43,856 bases of DNA, from NCBI GenBank assembly GCA_021775355.1, contig JAJFHZ010000038.1, forward strand, positions 1 through 43,856, in the 5' to 3' direction. This DNA comes from Amylibacter sp. GTDB taxonomy: Bacteria > Pseudomonadota > Alphaproteobacteria > Rhodobacterales > Rhodobacteraceae. Shown here piece after piece: positions 18,806 through 28,237 of the stretch (its first letter is position 1; every line of letters begins with the position of its first letter). Below the pieces are notes generated by a model that was not told where the DNA came from, made no database searches, and worked only from the letters and a program-made list of their open reading frames with translations. The position numbers were made by a program, and so were the translations under genes.

Positions 18806-19774
18806 CTATTCCAGAACGAAAAGTTTTCCTTCCATCCATGGAAACCTTTCAATGCAGGGGTCAACCAACATTGAGCGCACCAATGGCAGCATTTGTTGTG
18901 CAATATCATAGGGTACCGTGTCCAAAACGCCTTTACGGGCAATCAGGGATATACTACGTGACAGCTCTTTAAACGGCAGTGGAAATATATCCACATCTTC
19001 GTGAAAACGGCGTGCGCGCATGTAACCCAAAGATGTGGTCACGGTCCAACCGGATCCGGCCGCCACCATGCACAGAATTGCATGATAACTGTCAAACTCG
19101 AATTTATTGGGTAGATTGATACGTTGACGCGACAGGTGCGCTTCAATTTGGCGGCCCATCATCTGGCGCGATGAATACCGGATAAAGGGCAAGTTCAAAA
19201 GCTGTGACATCACATCTTTTGACGGGTTAACCCTGCCTTTCGGTACTGCAATGATGAAGGGTTCGGTCAGGATCGGATGTACTTCCATCCAGTCGGAGGT
19301 AATATCCAAATCAGCTGCCACAATCACATCCATATGTCGCGACTCCAGATCAGAAGCTAAATGATAACTGGAACCGCTTTCCAATAAAAACTGACATCCC
19401 GTTAACTTCTTTGAAAGCCCAGCCATCAACGTAGGTGTTACATCTGCATCAAAATCGTCGATCATCCCCAATCGCAAACGGATCATCTGGCTGTAATTAA
19501 AAACGGCCAGCTCGGCCTTGGCTTGTGTCACTTCAGCCAAAATGGTTTCCGCGCGGCGCAAAAACAATGCTCCCGCCGAAGTCAGCTCCATCGGGCGCGA
19601 TGATCTATTCAACAATAATACGCCAAGTGCTGCTTCCAAATTTGTTAATTGCTGCGAAACCGAAGACGGACTGGCATTCAGTCTTTTTGCCGCCAGTGAA
19701 ATCGTACCCTCTTCTACGGCTGCCACAAAAATCTCGATCGCCCATAGCGTAATTTTACCTGGTATATCAACCAT
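18806..19774 (-). CDS. LysR-family transcriptional regulator
   Basis: A 322-residue LysR protein. The winged HTH is in the first 65 residues: LWAIEIFVAAVEEGTISLAAKRLNASPSSVSQQLTNLE and LGVLLLNRSSRPMELTSAG. The effector domain follows (LRLGMIDDFDADVTPTLM, HMDVIVAADLDI, PFIIAVPKG, CMVAAGSGWTVTTSLGYMRA). It is divergent from the DadA-like oxidoreductase gene (start 19957) across 182 bp carrying two direct repeats, and is the likely regulator of that gene. It may also control the DegT-type gene it converges with. Confidence 0.93.
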   Translation of the reverse strand: MVDIPGKITLWAIEIFVAAVEEGTISLAAKRLNASPSSVSQQLTNLEAALGVLLLNRSSRPMELTSAGALFLRRAETILAEVTQAKAELAVFNYSQMIRLRLGMIDDFDADVTPTLMAGLSKKLTGCQFLLESGSSYHLASDLESRHMDVIVAADLDITSDWMEVHPILTEPFIIAVPKGRVNPSKDVMSQLLNLPFIRYSSRQMMGRQIEAHLSRQRINLPNKFEFDSYHAILCMVAAGSGWTVTTSLGYMRARRFHEDVDIFPLPFKELSRSISLIARKGVLDTVPYDIAQQMLPLVRSMLVDPCIERFPWMEGKLFVLE

Positions 19775-19864
19775 TTAAGAGACCTTGTTGTTAAAAAATA
19801 TTCACCGCGCCCATTTTTCGTGCATCGCACTCAAAGCATTGATAGCACAGGCAAAGATGCTTCG

Positions 19865-19914
19865 GGACAATAAAATTAGCTTTCATTGGAAATATCCCGT
19901 CTCAGGACAATAAA
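19865..19914. promoter_or_regulatory. Pair of 10-bp direct repeats in the LysR-DadA divergent gap
   Basis: GGACAATAAA occurs at 19865-19874 and again at 19905-19914, 40 bp apart start to start, close to four helical turns, so both face the same side of the DNA. They lie between the divergent LysR gene and the FAD oxidoreductase, where a LysR binding region is expected. Confidence 0.45.
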
Positions 19915-19956
19915 CTCCGATTGACAAGGCGTGGAATTTGGGATGAGCCTGCCCGT

Positions 19957-21192
19957 ATGACACATGAAATACTCGTTATCGGCGCAGGTATAACCGGCGT
20001 CTCAATTGCGGAAAGCCTGCGCCGCGCGGGACAATCCGTGACAATAATTGACCGTGTTGCCCCCGGCGACTCAGCCCAGACATCTTACGGTAACGCAGGC
20101 CTGTTGGCACGCGCAGGTATTGGCCCTATTGCCGAACCGTCGATATTGCTGGAACTGCCCAGAATACTGCTGGATCCGAACAACCCGATTAAACTGCGTT
20201 GGTCGTATCTTTTAAGTATGATGCCTTGGGCCATGTCAATGATGCGAAACGGTATGCAAGATCGCGCGAAACACATCATTCCGGCAATGAACGAACTGCT
20301 TTACGACACGGTCGATCAACACTTGAACCTAGCCAAGGGCACCGATGCAGAACAATATATCAAAGTTGATGGTGTCACCTCACTTTACCGTAGAAAATCA
20401 GACTTTCTTGCCGATAAGTTTTTGAATGAGGCTAAAAAATCCGTCGGCGTAGAGTGGGTTGAATACGACCGTAATGCATTGACAGACCGCGACCCGAAAC
20501 TAGGCCCTGCCTACACATTCGGCGTTGAATACGCGGGGCAAGGTTGGTTAACCGACCCTGCGGCCTATGTCGCGGCCCTTGCGCGTCATTTTACCGACAA
20601 CGGTGGGAATTTTTTGAACCATGAAGTGGCCACTATCGGCACAGATCGTGTGACATGCAAAGACGGTACCGAAATTATGGCAGACACGATTATTTTAGCC
20701 ACAGGCGCTTGGTCAAAGTCCTTGACCAAAACCTTTGGGCACAAAGTTCCGTTACAGGGCGAACGCGGGTATCATATCTTGTTGGAAAACCCCAGCCATG
20801 CACCCGCACAACCCTATCTGGTAAAAGACATCAGATGTGGCCTAACACCGATGTTAAAAGGATTACGGTGCGCAGGAACTACCGAATTTGCCCGCTTGGA
20901 TTCGACCCCGTCAAAATCGGCAACCGACTATTTGGAAAAAAACGTCAAACAAATTTACCCTGACCTAACTTGGGACAGTATCGAAACATGGATGGGCAGC
21001 CGCCCGACGACCGTGGATAGCTTGCCTATGATAGGGCGGGCAAAATCAGCGCCAAACGTAATTTATGCCTTTGGTGGGCAGCATCTGGGACTTACAATGG
21101 GGCCGAAAGTGGCGCATATCGTACGCAATATCGTATTGGATAAACCAACAAATATTGACCTGTCACCTTATGCTGTAGATCGGTTTGATTAA
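19957..21192 (+). CDS. DadA-like FAD-dependent D-amino-acid dehydrogenase/oxidoreductase
   Basis: About 411 residues from ATG 19957 (MTHEILVIGAGITGVS); a TTG start at 19921 would add 12 codons but is less likely. It is a DAO-family flavoprotein: GAGITGVSIAESLRRAG for FAD, VTIIDRVAPGDSAQTSYGNAG, IILATGAWSK, PLQGERGYH (the substrate-side signature of DadA-like enzymes) and the C-terminal GSRPTTVDSLPMIGR and FGGQHLGLTMGP. It probably oxidises a D-amino acid or an N-substituted amino acid, feeding electrons to the respiratory chain. It is divergent from a LysR gene and next to a PLP enzyme, so the trio may handle one amino compound. Confidence 0.85.
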   Translation: MTHEILVIGAGITGVSIAESLRRAGQSVTIIDRVAPGDSAQTSYGNAGLLARAGIGPIAEPSILLELPRILLDPNNPIKLRWSYLLSMMPWAMSMMRNGMQDRAKHIIPAMNELLYDTVDQHLNLAKGTDAEQYIKVDGVTSLYRRKSDFLADKFLNEAKKSVGVEWVEYDRNALTDRDPKLGPAYTFGVEYAGQGWLTDPAAYVAALARHFTDNGGNFLNHEVATIGTDRVTCKDGTEIMADTIILATGAWSKSLTKTFGHKVPLQGERGYHILLENPSHAPAQPYLVKDIRCGLTPMLKGLRCAGTTEFARLDSTPSKSATDYLEKNVKQIYPDLTWDSIETWMGSRPTTVDSLPMIGRAKSAPNVIYAFGGQHLGLTMGPKVAHIVRNIVLDKPTNIDLSPYAVDRFD

Positions 21193-21195
21193 GAC

Positions 21196-21612
21196 CTATT
21201 GAATTTGAATCGCAGCCCGCTGTAACGTAACAGTATCCTGCCCGCCATCATCATATGTGATTTTCACAGTAATCGACTGGACTGAATTCAAAGCAAAATT
21301 GCCGTAAATCTTCTGCTCGTCAGATAATGCCATAGGATTGGACGAGGTTTCATCACAAGGAACAAACGCCCAGTTCATGTCAACCGCCACCGAATTGATA
21401 CTATACTGAATTTTTGTTAGCCCACACCGCCAAGTCAGAAGATGGGTAAAATAAACCAAATCCTGCCCCTCCCATTCGCGTACCGCAACCCAGTTGTATT
21501 TGGTTGCGTCCAGTATCGGGCGAATTTGCGCAGCATCTACCATCTGCGCCGTTGCCGCAAAAGGACATGTCACAAGGCCGGCCGTGAATAGATTTGCAAA
21601 AATATGTTTCAT
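21196..21612 (-). CDS. Small periplasmic hypothetical protein
   Basis: A 138-residue protein with a clear signal peptide (MKHIFANLFTAGLVTCPFAATAQ, cleavage after about residue 23). The mature part is about 115 residues with two cysteines, in LLTWRCGLTK and FVPCDETSS, that could form a disulfide, and a beta-rich C-terminus (SITVKITYDDGGQDTVTLQRA). I recognise no family. It converges on the DadA-like gene with a 3-bp gap and is divergent from the gene at 21703. Confidence 0.75.
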   Translation of the reverse strand: MKHIFANLFTAGLVTCPFAATAQMVDAAQIRPILDATKYNWVAVREWEGQDLVYFTHLLTWRCGLTKIQYSINSVAVDMNWAFVPCDETSSNPMALSDEQKIYGNFALNSVQSITVKITYDDGGQDTVTLQRAAIQIQ

Positions 21613-21702
21613 ATAAATTCCCCATAAATTCCATCCCTAGCATTCCAATTTTTACCATCTATGTCTATATATTCAGGAATAAATTAATAAACGGACACGG
21701 CA

Positions 21703-22689
21703 GTGGCAAATAAATTTAACGTTTTTGCAATTATCCAAGGCGGACGCCTTCAGTATGAAGCCATCGTTTTTGCTGCAAGTTTTCGCCATAAACACCCGAA
21801 TTTCAACGGTCGTCTGATCTTTGGCGAACCTCAATTCACTGAAAACTGGAAAAGCGATCCAAGGATTGACCGCGAAGATGTGCGCCAAATACTAGAAAGC
21901 CTCGGGGCCGAAATAATCCCGTTTGAAAACCGTATATTCGGCAGCAACTATCCCAACGGCAATAAAATAGTCGGCCTGGCCGCCCTGCCTAAAGACGAGC
22001 CGTTTGTGTTTTTTGACACCGACACGATTTTTACCGGCCGCCTAAATGAGGTTGATTTTGATTTCAACCGCCCTAGCGCCTCTATGCGCCGCACCAACAC
22101 ATGGCCGCAAATCGATCTGTATGGCCCAGGCTATACTGGAACCTGGAAATCGCTTTATGATCAGTTCGGATTGGATTTTGACAACTCTCTCGATTTGACC
22201 CAACCTGACGAATACTGGCAACGCTACATGTATTTCAATGCCGGTTGGTTCTTTTACAAATGTCCGCATACATTCGCTGACCTGTTCTTGCACTACGCCA
22301 CAGAAATCATGCGCAACCCACCGTACGAAGTTTGCACACAGGAGTTCAATCCCTGGTTGGATCAAGTCGCTTTACCCCTTGTAATCAGCAAGTTAGGTGG
22401 CGGCCGCCCTACCCCGTCACAGTTGAAACTGGATAGTGAGGTTGCATGTCATTATCGCACAATACCGCTTCTATACGCCCGTGAAAGCGACAAAGTGATC
22501 GATATTTTGGAACGTACGGTCGCCCCAAATAAAATCAAAAAAATCCTCAAGCGATCCGAAGCATTTCGCAAACTGGTATTTCAAAATAAGGGAGAAGTCA
22601 TTCGCAACATGTTCGACCGGGATAACCTACCGCGCAAAGAACAGGCCATCCGCCAACGGATCAAGAAACGGAACCTGTGGCTGCGTTAA
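21703..22689 (+). CDS. Hypothetical protein with a GT-A glycosyltransferase-like DxD motif
   Basis: A 328-residue cytoplasmic protein starting at GTG 21703 (MANKFNVFAIIQGG). FVFFDTDTIFTG places a DTD triplet at 105-107 after a hydrophobic strand, the usual metal/nucleotide-sugar DxD of GT-A enzymes. YFNAGWFFYKCP and EFNPWLDQVALPL resemble the acceptor-side NxGxF and DQ patterns of that fold. The C-terminus is a basic helical tail (AIRQRIKKRNLWLR) that could contact membrane. It stands alone; no polysaccharide genes flank it. Assignment as a transferase is inference from motifs. Confidence 0.65.
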   Translation: MANKFNVFAIIQGGRLQYEAIVFAASFRHKHPNFNGRLIFGEPQFTENWKSDPRIDREDVRQILESLGAEIIPFENRIFGSNYPNGNKIVGLAALPKDEPFVFFDTDTIFTGRLNEVDFDFNRPSASMRRTNTWPQIDLYGPGYTGTWKSLYDQFGLDFDNSLDLTQPDEYWQRYMYFNAGWFFYKCPHTFADLFLHYATEIMRNPPYEVCTQEFNPWLDQVALPLVISKLGGGRPTPSQLKLDSEVACHYRTIPLLYARESDKVIDILERTVAPNKIKKILKRSEAFRKLVFQNKGEVIRNMFDRDNLPRKEQAIRQRIKKRNLWLR

Positions 22690-22727
22690 TATCCGTCGAT
22701 ATCTGCACATATTGTAAGGAAACAAAT

Positions 22728-23234
22728 TTAGGCTTTGAAAACAAACTTTTGTTCAAGCACTTCTTTACCCCAGCTCTGGCCCGGTTTTTCTTCCGCTAAC
22801 ACAAACCCATGTTTTTCATACAAGGCACGCGCAGCATTCAATCCGTCAAAAGTCCACAAATGCACTTCTTTAAAACCTTGTTCCCTTACAAAACCCATCC
22901 CGGCTTCCATCAGCCCATTACCGAACCCGGATCCGCGAACTGTATCGTCGACAATAAACCAGCGAATATGCCCGATACCGTCCCCCAGATCCTCACCGTC
23001 AATAGAAATTCCCCCGGCGATTATCCCGTCGTTTTCAACAAACCAAGTTGCATTCATCGATCTGTTTATACGTGTTAAGAACGCAGCCATATCACTGGCA
23101 ACCAAAGTTTCGAATTCCAAGCCGAATGAAACTTTTTTGCTGTAATATGAGGCATGTAACTGCACAATACGGCCCAATAAACCGGGCGTATATCCCCGTC
23201 GTATAACAGGCATTTCATTCTTGGAACTATTCAT
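22728..23234 (-). CDS. GNAT-family N-acetyltransferase
   Basis: A 168-residue single GNAT domain. The acetyl-CoA-binding segment is WFIVDDTVRGSGFGNGLMEAGM (R/Q-x-x-G-x-G/A type loop RGSGFGNG), followed by the beta strand VHLWTFDGLNAARALYEKHGFVLAEE, the standard C-terminal motif of the family. The substrate is unknown. The start could be the ATG at 23234 or the internal ATG seven codons later; neither has a clear Shine-Dalgarno sequence. It is convergent with the gene ending at 22689. Confidence 0.88.
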   Translation of the reverse strand: MNSSKNEMPVIRRGYTPGLLGRIVQLHASYYSKKVSFGLEFETLVASDMAAFLTRINRSMNATWFVENDGIIAGGISIDGEDLGDGIGHIRWFIVDDTVRGSGFGNGLMEAGMGFVREQGFKEVHLWTFDGLNAARALYEKHGFVLAEEKPGQSWGKEVLEQKFVFKA

Positions 23235-23408
23235 CTGTAGTTATACTCATTTTGCATAATCCACTTCTGGCTAGGTTCTTTACATAAACAAGGTCATGCG
23301 TTGCCTAGGGTTATTATATTGCTACGTTCTTGTTTCTCGACATTACCCGATTTTCCTTTGCACGTTCCAGTCTTACAAAAAATGAATGATAACATCGGTA
23401 ATCGTAAG

Positions 23409-23422
23409 TGAGCTGAAGCTCA
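23409..23422 (-). terminator. Short hairpin after ybdK, weak terminator candidate
   Basis: TGAGCT and AGCTCA are separated by two bases, 10 bases beyond the stop of the carboxylate-amine ligase gene. Six pairs with a very tight loop and no following T run make it doubtful as a terminator. Confidence 0.25.
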
Positions 23423-23432
23423 ACCAAAACAC

Positions 23433-24566
23433 TTAAAGATCAACTTGATACTCCTCGACAAGATGGCGCACCACAGCACAAAGAGCATCATCCTTGCTTT
23501 TTCCAGATTCTATTGCCGTAGTATAAACCATACGCTGTTTGTCCGCACTGTTCCCGTTAACCAAAATAGAACGCGTCGCTTCTACTTCAGCAAGTGCACC
23601 CAGTACTTCAGCATCTTCTGTTATTAAACCAATCAATTCGTCCAACAACTCGGAAAAAGGCACCACTTGGCGCTGACCAAAATCAATCAACCCTTCGGAC
23701 ACGCCGTAACGTTGCGCACGCCAGCGGTTTTCGGCAATCAGGAATTGGTCATAAACCCGCCAACGTTGATTAACCCGCGACAACCGCCACAACATACGGG
23801 TGATACATTGGATAAGCGCTGCTAGGCTTAACGTTGTTTCCAGACGCGGTGACGCATCGCATATACGTGTTTCAAGTGTTGGGAACTTGGATGAAGGCCG
23901 CAGATCCCACCATATTTTACTGCTGTCTTCGATCAGTTTTAAATCGATCAGAGCACTCACGGAACGTTCAAACGCACCCCAACTGTCAAACCGTGGCGGC
24001 AGGCCCGTACGCGGAAGGTTGTCGAAAATCGTCAACCGATAAGAGTTCAGGCCGGTATCTTCGCCTGTCCAAAAAGGTGAAGAGCCGGACAATGCCAGCA
24101 GGTGCGGCAAAAAATAGGTTAGTTGTTTCATAATATCGATGCGCATATCCGGGTCATCCATGCCGACATGCACGTGCATTCCACAAATCAACATGCGCCG
24201 TGCGACATTGCCCAGATCGCGGCGCAATGTGTTATAGCGTTCCTTGTCGGTGTGATGCTGGCTGCGCCAATCCGCGAAAGGATGGCAGGATGCTGAAATC
24301 GGGGCCAATCCGAACTCATTTGCAACCTTTGCAACAGTCGAACGAAGACGTTTTAAATCCTCGCGTGCCTCACCAATGTTACGACATACTTTTGAGCCGA
24401 TTTCGATTTGACAATTCAGATATTCCGGGCTGACCTGATCCCCCAGTTCAGCCGCACAGCGATCCATAAGTTCCTGTGGGGCACCGGTAAGCGCGCAAGT
24501 GGATTGATCAACCAGAAGATATTCTTCTTCTATACCTATAGAGAATGCGGGTTCATTTTGGGACAT
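23433..24566 (-). CDS. ybdK: Carboxylate-amine ligase, YbdK family (glutamate-cysteine ligase type 2)
   Basis: A 377-residue protein of the GCS2/YbdK family, which has weak glutamate-cysteine ligase activity in characterised members. Motifs: [14 protein letters not shown] at the N-terminus (metal-binding Glu cluster), [49 protein letters not shown] and [16 protein letters not shown]. Length and motif order match YbdK closely. It lies 96 bp downstream of hisE on the same strand, separated by a hairpin. Confidence 0.92.
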   Translation of the reverse strand: MSQNEPAFSIGIEEEYLLVDQSTCALTGAPQELMDRCAAELGDQVSPEYLNCQIEIGSKVCRNIGEAREDLKRLRSTVAKVANEFGLAPISASCHPFADWRSQHHTDKERYNTLRRDLGNVARRMLICGMHVHVGMDDPDMRIDIMKQLTYFLPHLLALSGSSPFWTGEDTGLNSYRLTIFDNLPRTGLPPRFDSWGAFERSVSALIDLKLIEDSSKIWWDLRPSSKFPTLETRICDASPRLETTLSLAALIQCITRMLWRLSRVNQRWRVYDQFLIAENRWRAQRYGVSEGLIDFGQRQVVPFSELLDELIGLITEDAEVLGALAEVEATRSILVNGNSADKQRMVYTTAIESGKSKDDALCAVVRHLVEEYQVDL

Positions 24567-24642
24567 GCTTCCCTTTCACCGATTTAGCAGTTGCTGTCGG
24601 CTGGATTTCAGCATGAATTGGGCAAAGGATGCAAGCTTTAGC

Positions 24643-24663
24643 AGGTATCTGCGTCTGATACCT
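24643..24663. terminator. Hairpin at the end of hisE
   Basis: A perfect 7-bp stem, AGGTATC (24643-24649) with GATACCT (24657-24663), and a 7-base loop start at the last base of the hisE stop codon. On the minus strand no U tract follows. On the plus strand TATTTCTTTTT follows, but no plus-strand gene precedes it. It probably marks the 3' end of the his transcript. Confidence 0.35.
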
Positions 24664-24986
24664 TATTTCTTTTTACTGCGTTCCTGCTTTTCGACAATAC
24701 CGGATTTACCTTCGCGCCGGTCCAGTTCTTCCAATACATCCTCCAGTGTCACACCGCGCGCTGACAGCATCACCAGTAGATGGAAAATTACATCGGCGGC
24801 TTCTTCTTTCAGGTTTTTTATATCACCTTTGGCAGCCGCGATAATCGCCTCGACCGCCTCTTCTCCAAATTTTTCAGCGCATTTTTCTGGGCCGCGTTTG
24901 AACAGCTTGGCCGCATAAGATTTCTTATCATCCGCACCTTTGCGGGATTCGATTTTGCGGGCAAGACGGGTCAGGGTATTAGCCAT
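24663..24986 (-). CDS. hisE: Phosphoribosyl-ATP pyrophosphatase
   Basis: A 107-residue stand-alone HisE that hydrolyses phosphoribosyl-ATP to phosphoribosyl-AMP, step two of histidine synthesis. The all-alpha MazG-like core shows LARKIESRKGADDKKSYAAKL, KCAEKFGEEAVEAIIAA and EEAADVIFHLLVMLSARG, with the metal-binding Glu and Asp residues in place. The C-terminal tail (SGIVEKQERSKKK) is variable. It starts 15 bases after the hisF stop and is the last his gene of the run. Confidence 0.95.
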   Translation of the reverse strand: MANTLTRLARKIESRKGADDKKSYAAKLFKRGPEKCAEKFGEEAVEAIIAAAKGDIKNLKEEAADVIFHLLVMLSARGVTLEDVLEELDRREGKSGIVEKQERSKKK

Positions 24987-25001
24987 ATGTGTTCTCTTCT
25001 T

Positions 25002-25760
25002 TTACAATCTGACAGGCACGCCGTTCGCGGCCATATATTCTTTGGCTTCTTTAATGGTGTATTCACCGAAATGAAAGATCGAAGCGGCTAAAACTGCAGA
25101 AGCGTGACCTTCTTTCACACCATCCACCAAGTGGTCAAGCGTGCCGACTCCACCCGAAGCAATGACGGGGATATGTACCGCATCGGCAATTGCACGGGTC
25201 AGGGGCAGGTTATAACCGCTTTTGGTGCCGTCACGGTCCATGCTTGTCAACAGGATTTCCCCCGCCCCTTTGCTTTCCATCAATTTGGCAAATTCCACTG
25301 CGTCAATCCCCGTGGGTTCACGCCCGCCGTGGGTGAATATCTCCCACTTACCGGGACTGACTGTTTTTGCGTCAATCGCCACTACAATGCATTGGCTGCC
25401 AAAACGGTTGGCACTGTCTGCAACAACGTCAGGGTTGGCGACCGCCGCCGAGTTGAAACTGACTTTGTCAGCCCCCGCCAACAACAAATTACGCACATCT
25501 TCGGGCACCCGCACCCCGCCGCCGATGGTCAGTGGCATAAAGCATTGCTCTGCCGTGCGGCGCGCCACATCAAACATCGTACCGCGGTTTTCAATGGTGG
25601 CGGCAATATCCAGAAAACACAGCTCATCCGCACCCGCTGTATCATAAGCCTTGGCACTTTCCACAGGGTCGCCCGCGTCGATCAGATCAACGAAATTGAC
25701 ACCCTTGACCACACGGCCGTCTTTGACGTCCAAACAGGGGATGATACGGGTTTTTAGCAT
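25002..25760 (-). CDS. hisF: Imidazole glycerol phosphate synthase, cyclase subunit
   Basis: A 252-residue TIM barrel of standard length that, with HisH, turns PRFAR and glutamine-derived ammonia into IGP and AICAR. The catalytic Asp11 is in [15 protein letters not shown] and the second Asp in VVAIDAKTV. Phosphate-binding LTIGGGVR and VIASGGVG are present. Its partner hisH lies 1.8 kb upstream on the same strand, separated by hisA and two plus-strand genes. The assignment is secure. Confidence 0.97.
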   Translation of the reverse strand: MLKTRIIPCLDVKDGRVVKGVNFVDLIDAGDPVESAKAYDTAGADELCFLDIAATIENRGTMFDVARRTAEQCFMPLTIGGGVRVPEDVRNLLLAGADKVSFNSAAVANPDVVADSANRFGSQCIVVAIDAKTVSPGKWEIFTHGGREPTGIDAVEFAKLMESKGAGEILLTSMDRDGTKSGYNLPLTRAIADAVHIPVIASGGVGTLDHLVDGVKEGHASAVLAASIFHFGEYTIKEAKEYMAANGVPVRL

Positions 25761-25949
25761 TTTGGTTCCGTTACAGGTTCAGGTCTTCATAGACATCGAC
25801 CGACAGGAGTTCAATCTAATACAAATGTTAAAACTCCATCGTTTGAAGTACGTTTCCAGATGTAAAGTAAAAGTGATTTAGTCAAATAAACCTAACTTGC
25901 TATATTTTTGTTATATTAAAATTTTTGTTATATTAAAGGGGGAAGTAAT

Positions 25950-26336
25950 ATGAATATTTCATATCAAGCATCAAAACTTGGGCTTATTGGCATTTTTATA
26001 ACCATCTTGGCTTTGCTGGGCAGTCAAGCATCTGCCGCAACCTTCCTTACTAATGAGGAGTTGTTGGTCACTATTCCAGGAAAAACTCTCTATGGAAGAA
26101 CCAATGATGGCAAGAAGTGGGTGCAAACCTATAACAAAGGTAAAAGAAACAAAGGGAAATTTAGTGGTATTTATGATGGGGAAAAGTACACAGGGAAGTG
26201 GTTTATAAAAAATGGCCAATGGTGTGAAAATTGGGGTGAAGGTAATGAGTGCAGACATGTGGAACAGGTTAAAAAGAACAAACTTCGCACTTTCAAGGAC
26301 GGCATGCCACGGAAATACCTTTGGACTATTAAATAG
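25950..26336 (+). CDS. Small secreted hypothetical protein between hisF and hisA
   Basis: A 128-residue protein with an N-terminal signal peptide (hydrophobic [20 protein letters not shown], cleavage after about residue 29). The mature part is basic and beta-prone, with repeated Gly-Lys and aromatic residues ([35 protein letters not shown]) and two cysteines (QWCENW, NECRHV). GGGGGAAG precedes the ATG. It runs opposite to the his genes, and its last 8 bases overlap the hisA stop region. It is noticeably more A+T-rich than its neighbours, suggesting later insertion. I do not recognise a named family. Confidence 0.75.
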   Translation: MNISYQASKLGLIGIFITILALLGSQASAATFLTNEELLVTIPGKTLYGRTNDGKKWVQTYNKGKRNKGKFSGIYDGEKYTGKWFIKNGQWCENWGEGNECRHVEQVKKNKLRTFKDGMPRKYLWTIK

Positions 26337-27066
26337 ATTGATGCTTCCGCTTTAACAGTGCCACAGCCTCTGGCACATTGATCATTCCGTCATAAAGCGC
26401 CCGCCCCGAAATAGCACCATCCAGCGGCGCACAGCAGTTTTTCAACGCGCGCAAATCATCCATTGATGATACCCCGCCCGATGCAATCACAGGGATCGAA
26501 ACCGCGTGGGCCAAAGCCGCTGTTGCTTCCACATTCGGCCCCTGCATCGCTCCGTCACGGTTTATATCAGTATAAATAATCGCTGCCACGCCTGCATCCT
26601 CGAACTGACGCGCCAAATCCGTAACATTCACGTCGGTTTCTTCTGCCCAGCCACGTGTGGCAACCATGCCGTTACGCGCATCAATCCCCACAGCCACATG
26701 GCCCTCAAACCGACGCGCCGCTTCACGCACCAGATCAGGGTCTTCCACAGCAACCGTACCCAAAATCACCCGTTGCAGGCCCTTTTCCAGCCAAGCCTCA
26801 ATCGTTGCCAAATCGCGGATACCACCGCCCAGCTGAGCCGGTACATCAACCGCTTTCAAAATAGCCTCTACAGGTGCCGCATTCACGGGTTCCCCCGCAA
26901 AGGCCCCGTTCAAATCAACCAGATGCAACCATTCACAACCCGCGTCAGCAAACGCCACCGCTTGCGCCGCAGGATTGTCATTGAATACTGTGGCCTGATC
27001 CATCTCACCTTTGTAAAGGCGCACACAGGCCCCATCTTTTAAATCAATTGCCGGATATAGGATCAT
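26329..27066 (-). CDS. hisA: Phosphoribosylformimino-5-aminoimidazole carboxamide ribotide isomerase
   Basis: A TIM-barrel isomerase, about 245 residues from ATG 27066 ([17 protein letters not shown]); the frame extends 32 codons upstream to 27162, but homologues start at this Met. It isomerises ProFAR to PRFAR just before the HisH/HisF step. The catalytic Asp8 is in PAIDLKDG and the second Asp in [12 protein letters not shown]; phosphate sites are QLGGGIRDL and VIASGGVSS. It is divergent from the DUF2147 gene and followed by a 568-bp gap to hisF that holds an opposite-strand gene. Confidence 0.96.
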   Translation of the reverse strand: MILYPAIDLKDGACVRLYKGEMDQATVFNDNPAAQAVAFADAGCEWLHLVDLNGAFAGEPVNAAPVEAILKAVDVPAQLGGGIRDLATIEAWLEKGLQRVILGTVAVEDPDLVREAARRFEGHVAVGIDARNGMVATRGWAEETDVNVTDLARQFEDAGVAAIIYTDINRDGAMQGPNVEATAALAHAVSIPVIASGGVSSMDDLRALKNCCAPLDGAISGRALYDGMINVPEAVALLKRKHQSI

Positions 27067-27207
27067 GAGTTTTTGCCTGTATGAATAGAGTCGCCTGCGT
27101 GATACCCGATAGGCAAGCTTTTGCAAAGCGGCGATGTAACCTAACGTTTCTCTTGACGTCATAAGGCGTAATTTTGCAAGTTACCCCCGAATAAAGGAGA
27201 ATTATTC

Positions 27208-27600
27208 ATGAAAAAATTAGCTTTGATTGCAGCAGCAGCTCTTATTACAACGCCTGTCATGGCAGCAGATGCCGTGTTTGGTACTTGGAAAACCTCTAAG
27301 GATGACAATGGCAACTACGGTCATATTCAGGTGGATCAATGCGGGCCTAAAATCTGCGGTAAACTGGTAAAGTCGTTCAATTCTGACGGCAGCCAAGGCA
27401 CGCAAGATAACATTGGCAAAAACATCATCTGGGATATGGCGAATGAAGGTGGCGGCGCTTACGGCGGTGGTAAAATCTGGTCTCCTGACCGCGATAAAAC
27501 CTACAAATCAAAAATGCAGCTAAACGGTAATACACTGGGCGTAAAAGGCTGTATTGCCTTTATCTGCCGTGACGGCGGCACTTGGACACGTGTAAATTAA
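27208..27600 (+). CDS. DUF2147 secreted protein
   Basis: A 130-residue protein with a signal peptide (MKKLALIAAAALITTPVMAADA, cleavage after about residue 20). The mature domain is DUF2147: VFGTWKTSKDDNGNYGHIQV, a Cys pair around CGPKICGKL, KNIIWDM, GGKIWSPDRDKTYKSKM and the C-terminal LGVKGCIAFICRDGGTWTRV. The family is a lipocalin-like beta-barrel of unknown role in the periplasm. A strong AAAGGAG precedes the ATG. It converges on hisH with one base between stops and is divergent from hisA. Confidence 0.92.
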   Translation: MKKLALIAAAALITTPVMAADAVFGTWKTSKDDNGNYGHIQVDQCGPKICGKLVKSFNSDGSQGTQDNIGKNIIWDMANEGGGAYGGGKIWSPDRDKTYKSKMQLNGNTLGVKGCIAFICRDGGTWTRVN

Positions 27601-27601
27601 A

Positions 27602-28237
27602 TTACGGTTTCCACTGCAAAAAATTGCCAATCAATCGCAGGCCGGTTGATTGGCTTTTTTCCGGGTGAAACTGCGTGCCGATGATATTGTCACGCCCGAC
27701 AGCCGCCGTTATCGCCCCGCCATAATCCACAGTTGCCAGCAAATCATCTGAATTTTCCGGCAGCAAATGGTAGCTGTGCACGAAATAAACATGATCGCCT
27801 GCTGAAATCCCCTCAAACACAGGATGCGGTGCAATATTATCCAACGCATTCCAACCCATATGCGGGATTTTCAGGGTCGTATCATTGGGCGCAAGCTTCA
27901 CCACCTCACCCTTGATCCAGTCAAAACCTTTGTGGTCACCATGCTCACGGCCCCAAGTAGCCATCATCTGCATGCCGACACAAATCCCCATAAACGGTTT
28001 GCCCGACTTCACCTGTTCAGCGCAAGCCCCGAACAGACCGTCAATCGCACCCAATTCACGACGACAATCCGCAAAAGCCCCGACGCCCGGAAGAACAACG
28101 CGATCAGCCTTACGCACGACATCAGGGTCAGCAGACACAACAACATCGCCCGCATTCAGTTCCAAAGCCATACGTTGAAAGCTTTTTTCAGCAGAACGTA
28201 AATTACCGGAATTGTAATCGACAATAACAGTCGTCAT
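27602..28237 (-). CDS. hisH: Imidazole glycerol phosphate synthase, glutamine amidotransferase subunit
   Basis: A 211-residue class I amidotransferase that supplies ammonia to HisF. The nucleophile Cys86 is in MGICVGMQ; the catalytic His and Glu are in TQFHPEKSQ; the P-loop-like [10 protein letters not shown] and the N-terminal [12 protein letters not shown] are family hallmarks. The start overlaps the hisB stop by four bases, so hisB and hisH are translationally coupled. Confidence 0.97.
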   Translation of the reverse strand: MTTVIVDYNSGNLRSAEKSFQRMALELNAGDVVVSADPDVVRKADRVVLPGVGAFADCRRELGAIDGLFGACAEQVKSGKPFMGICVGMQMMATWGREHGDHKGFDWIKGEVVKLAPNDTTLKIPHMGWNALDNIAPHPVFEGISAGDHVYFVHSYHLLPENSDDLLATVDYGGAITAAVGRDNIIGTQFHPEKSQSTGLRLIGNFLQWKP

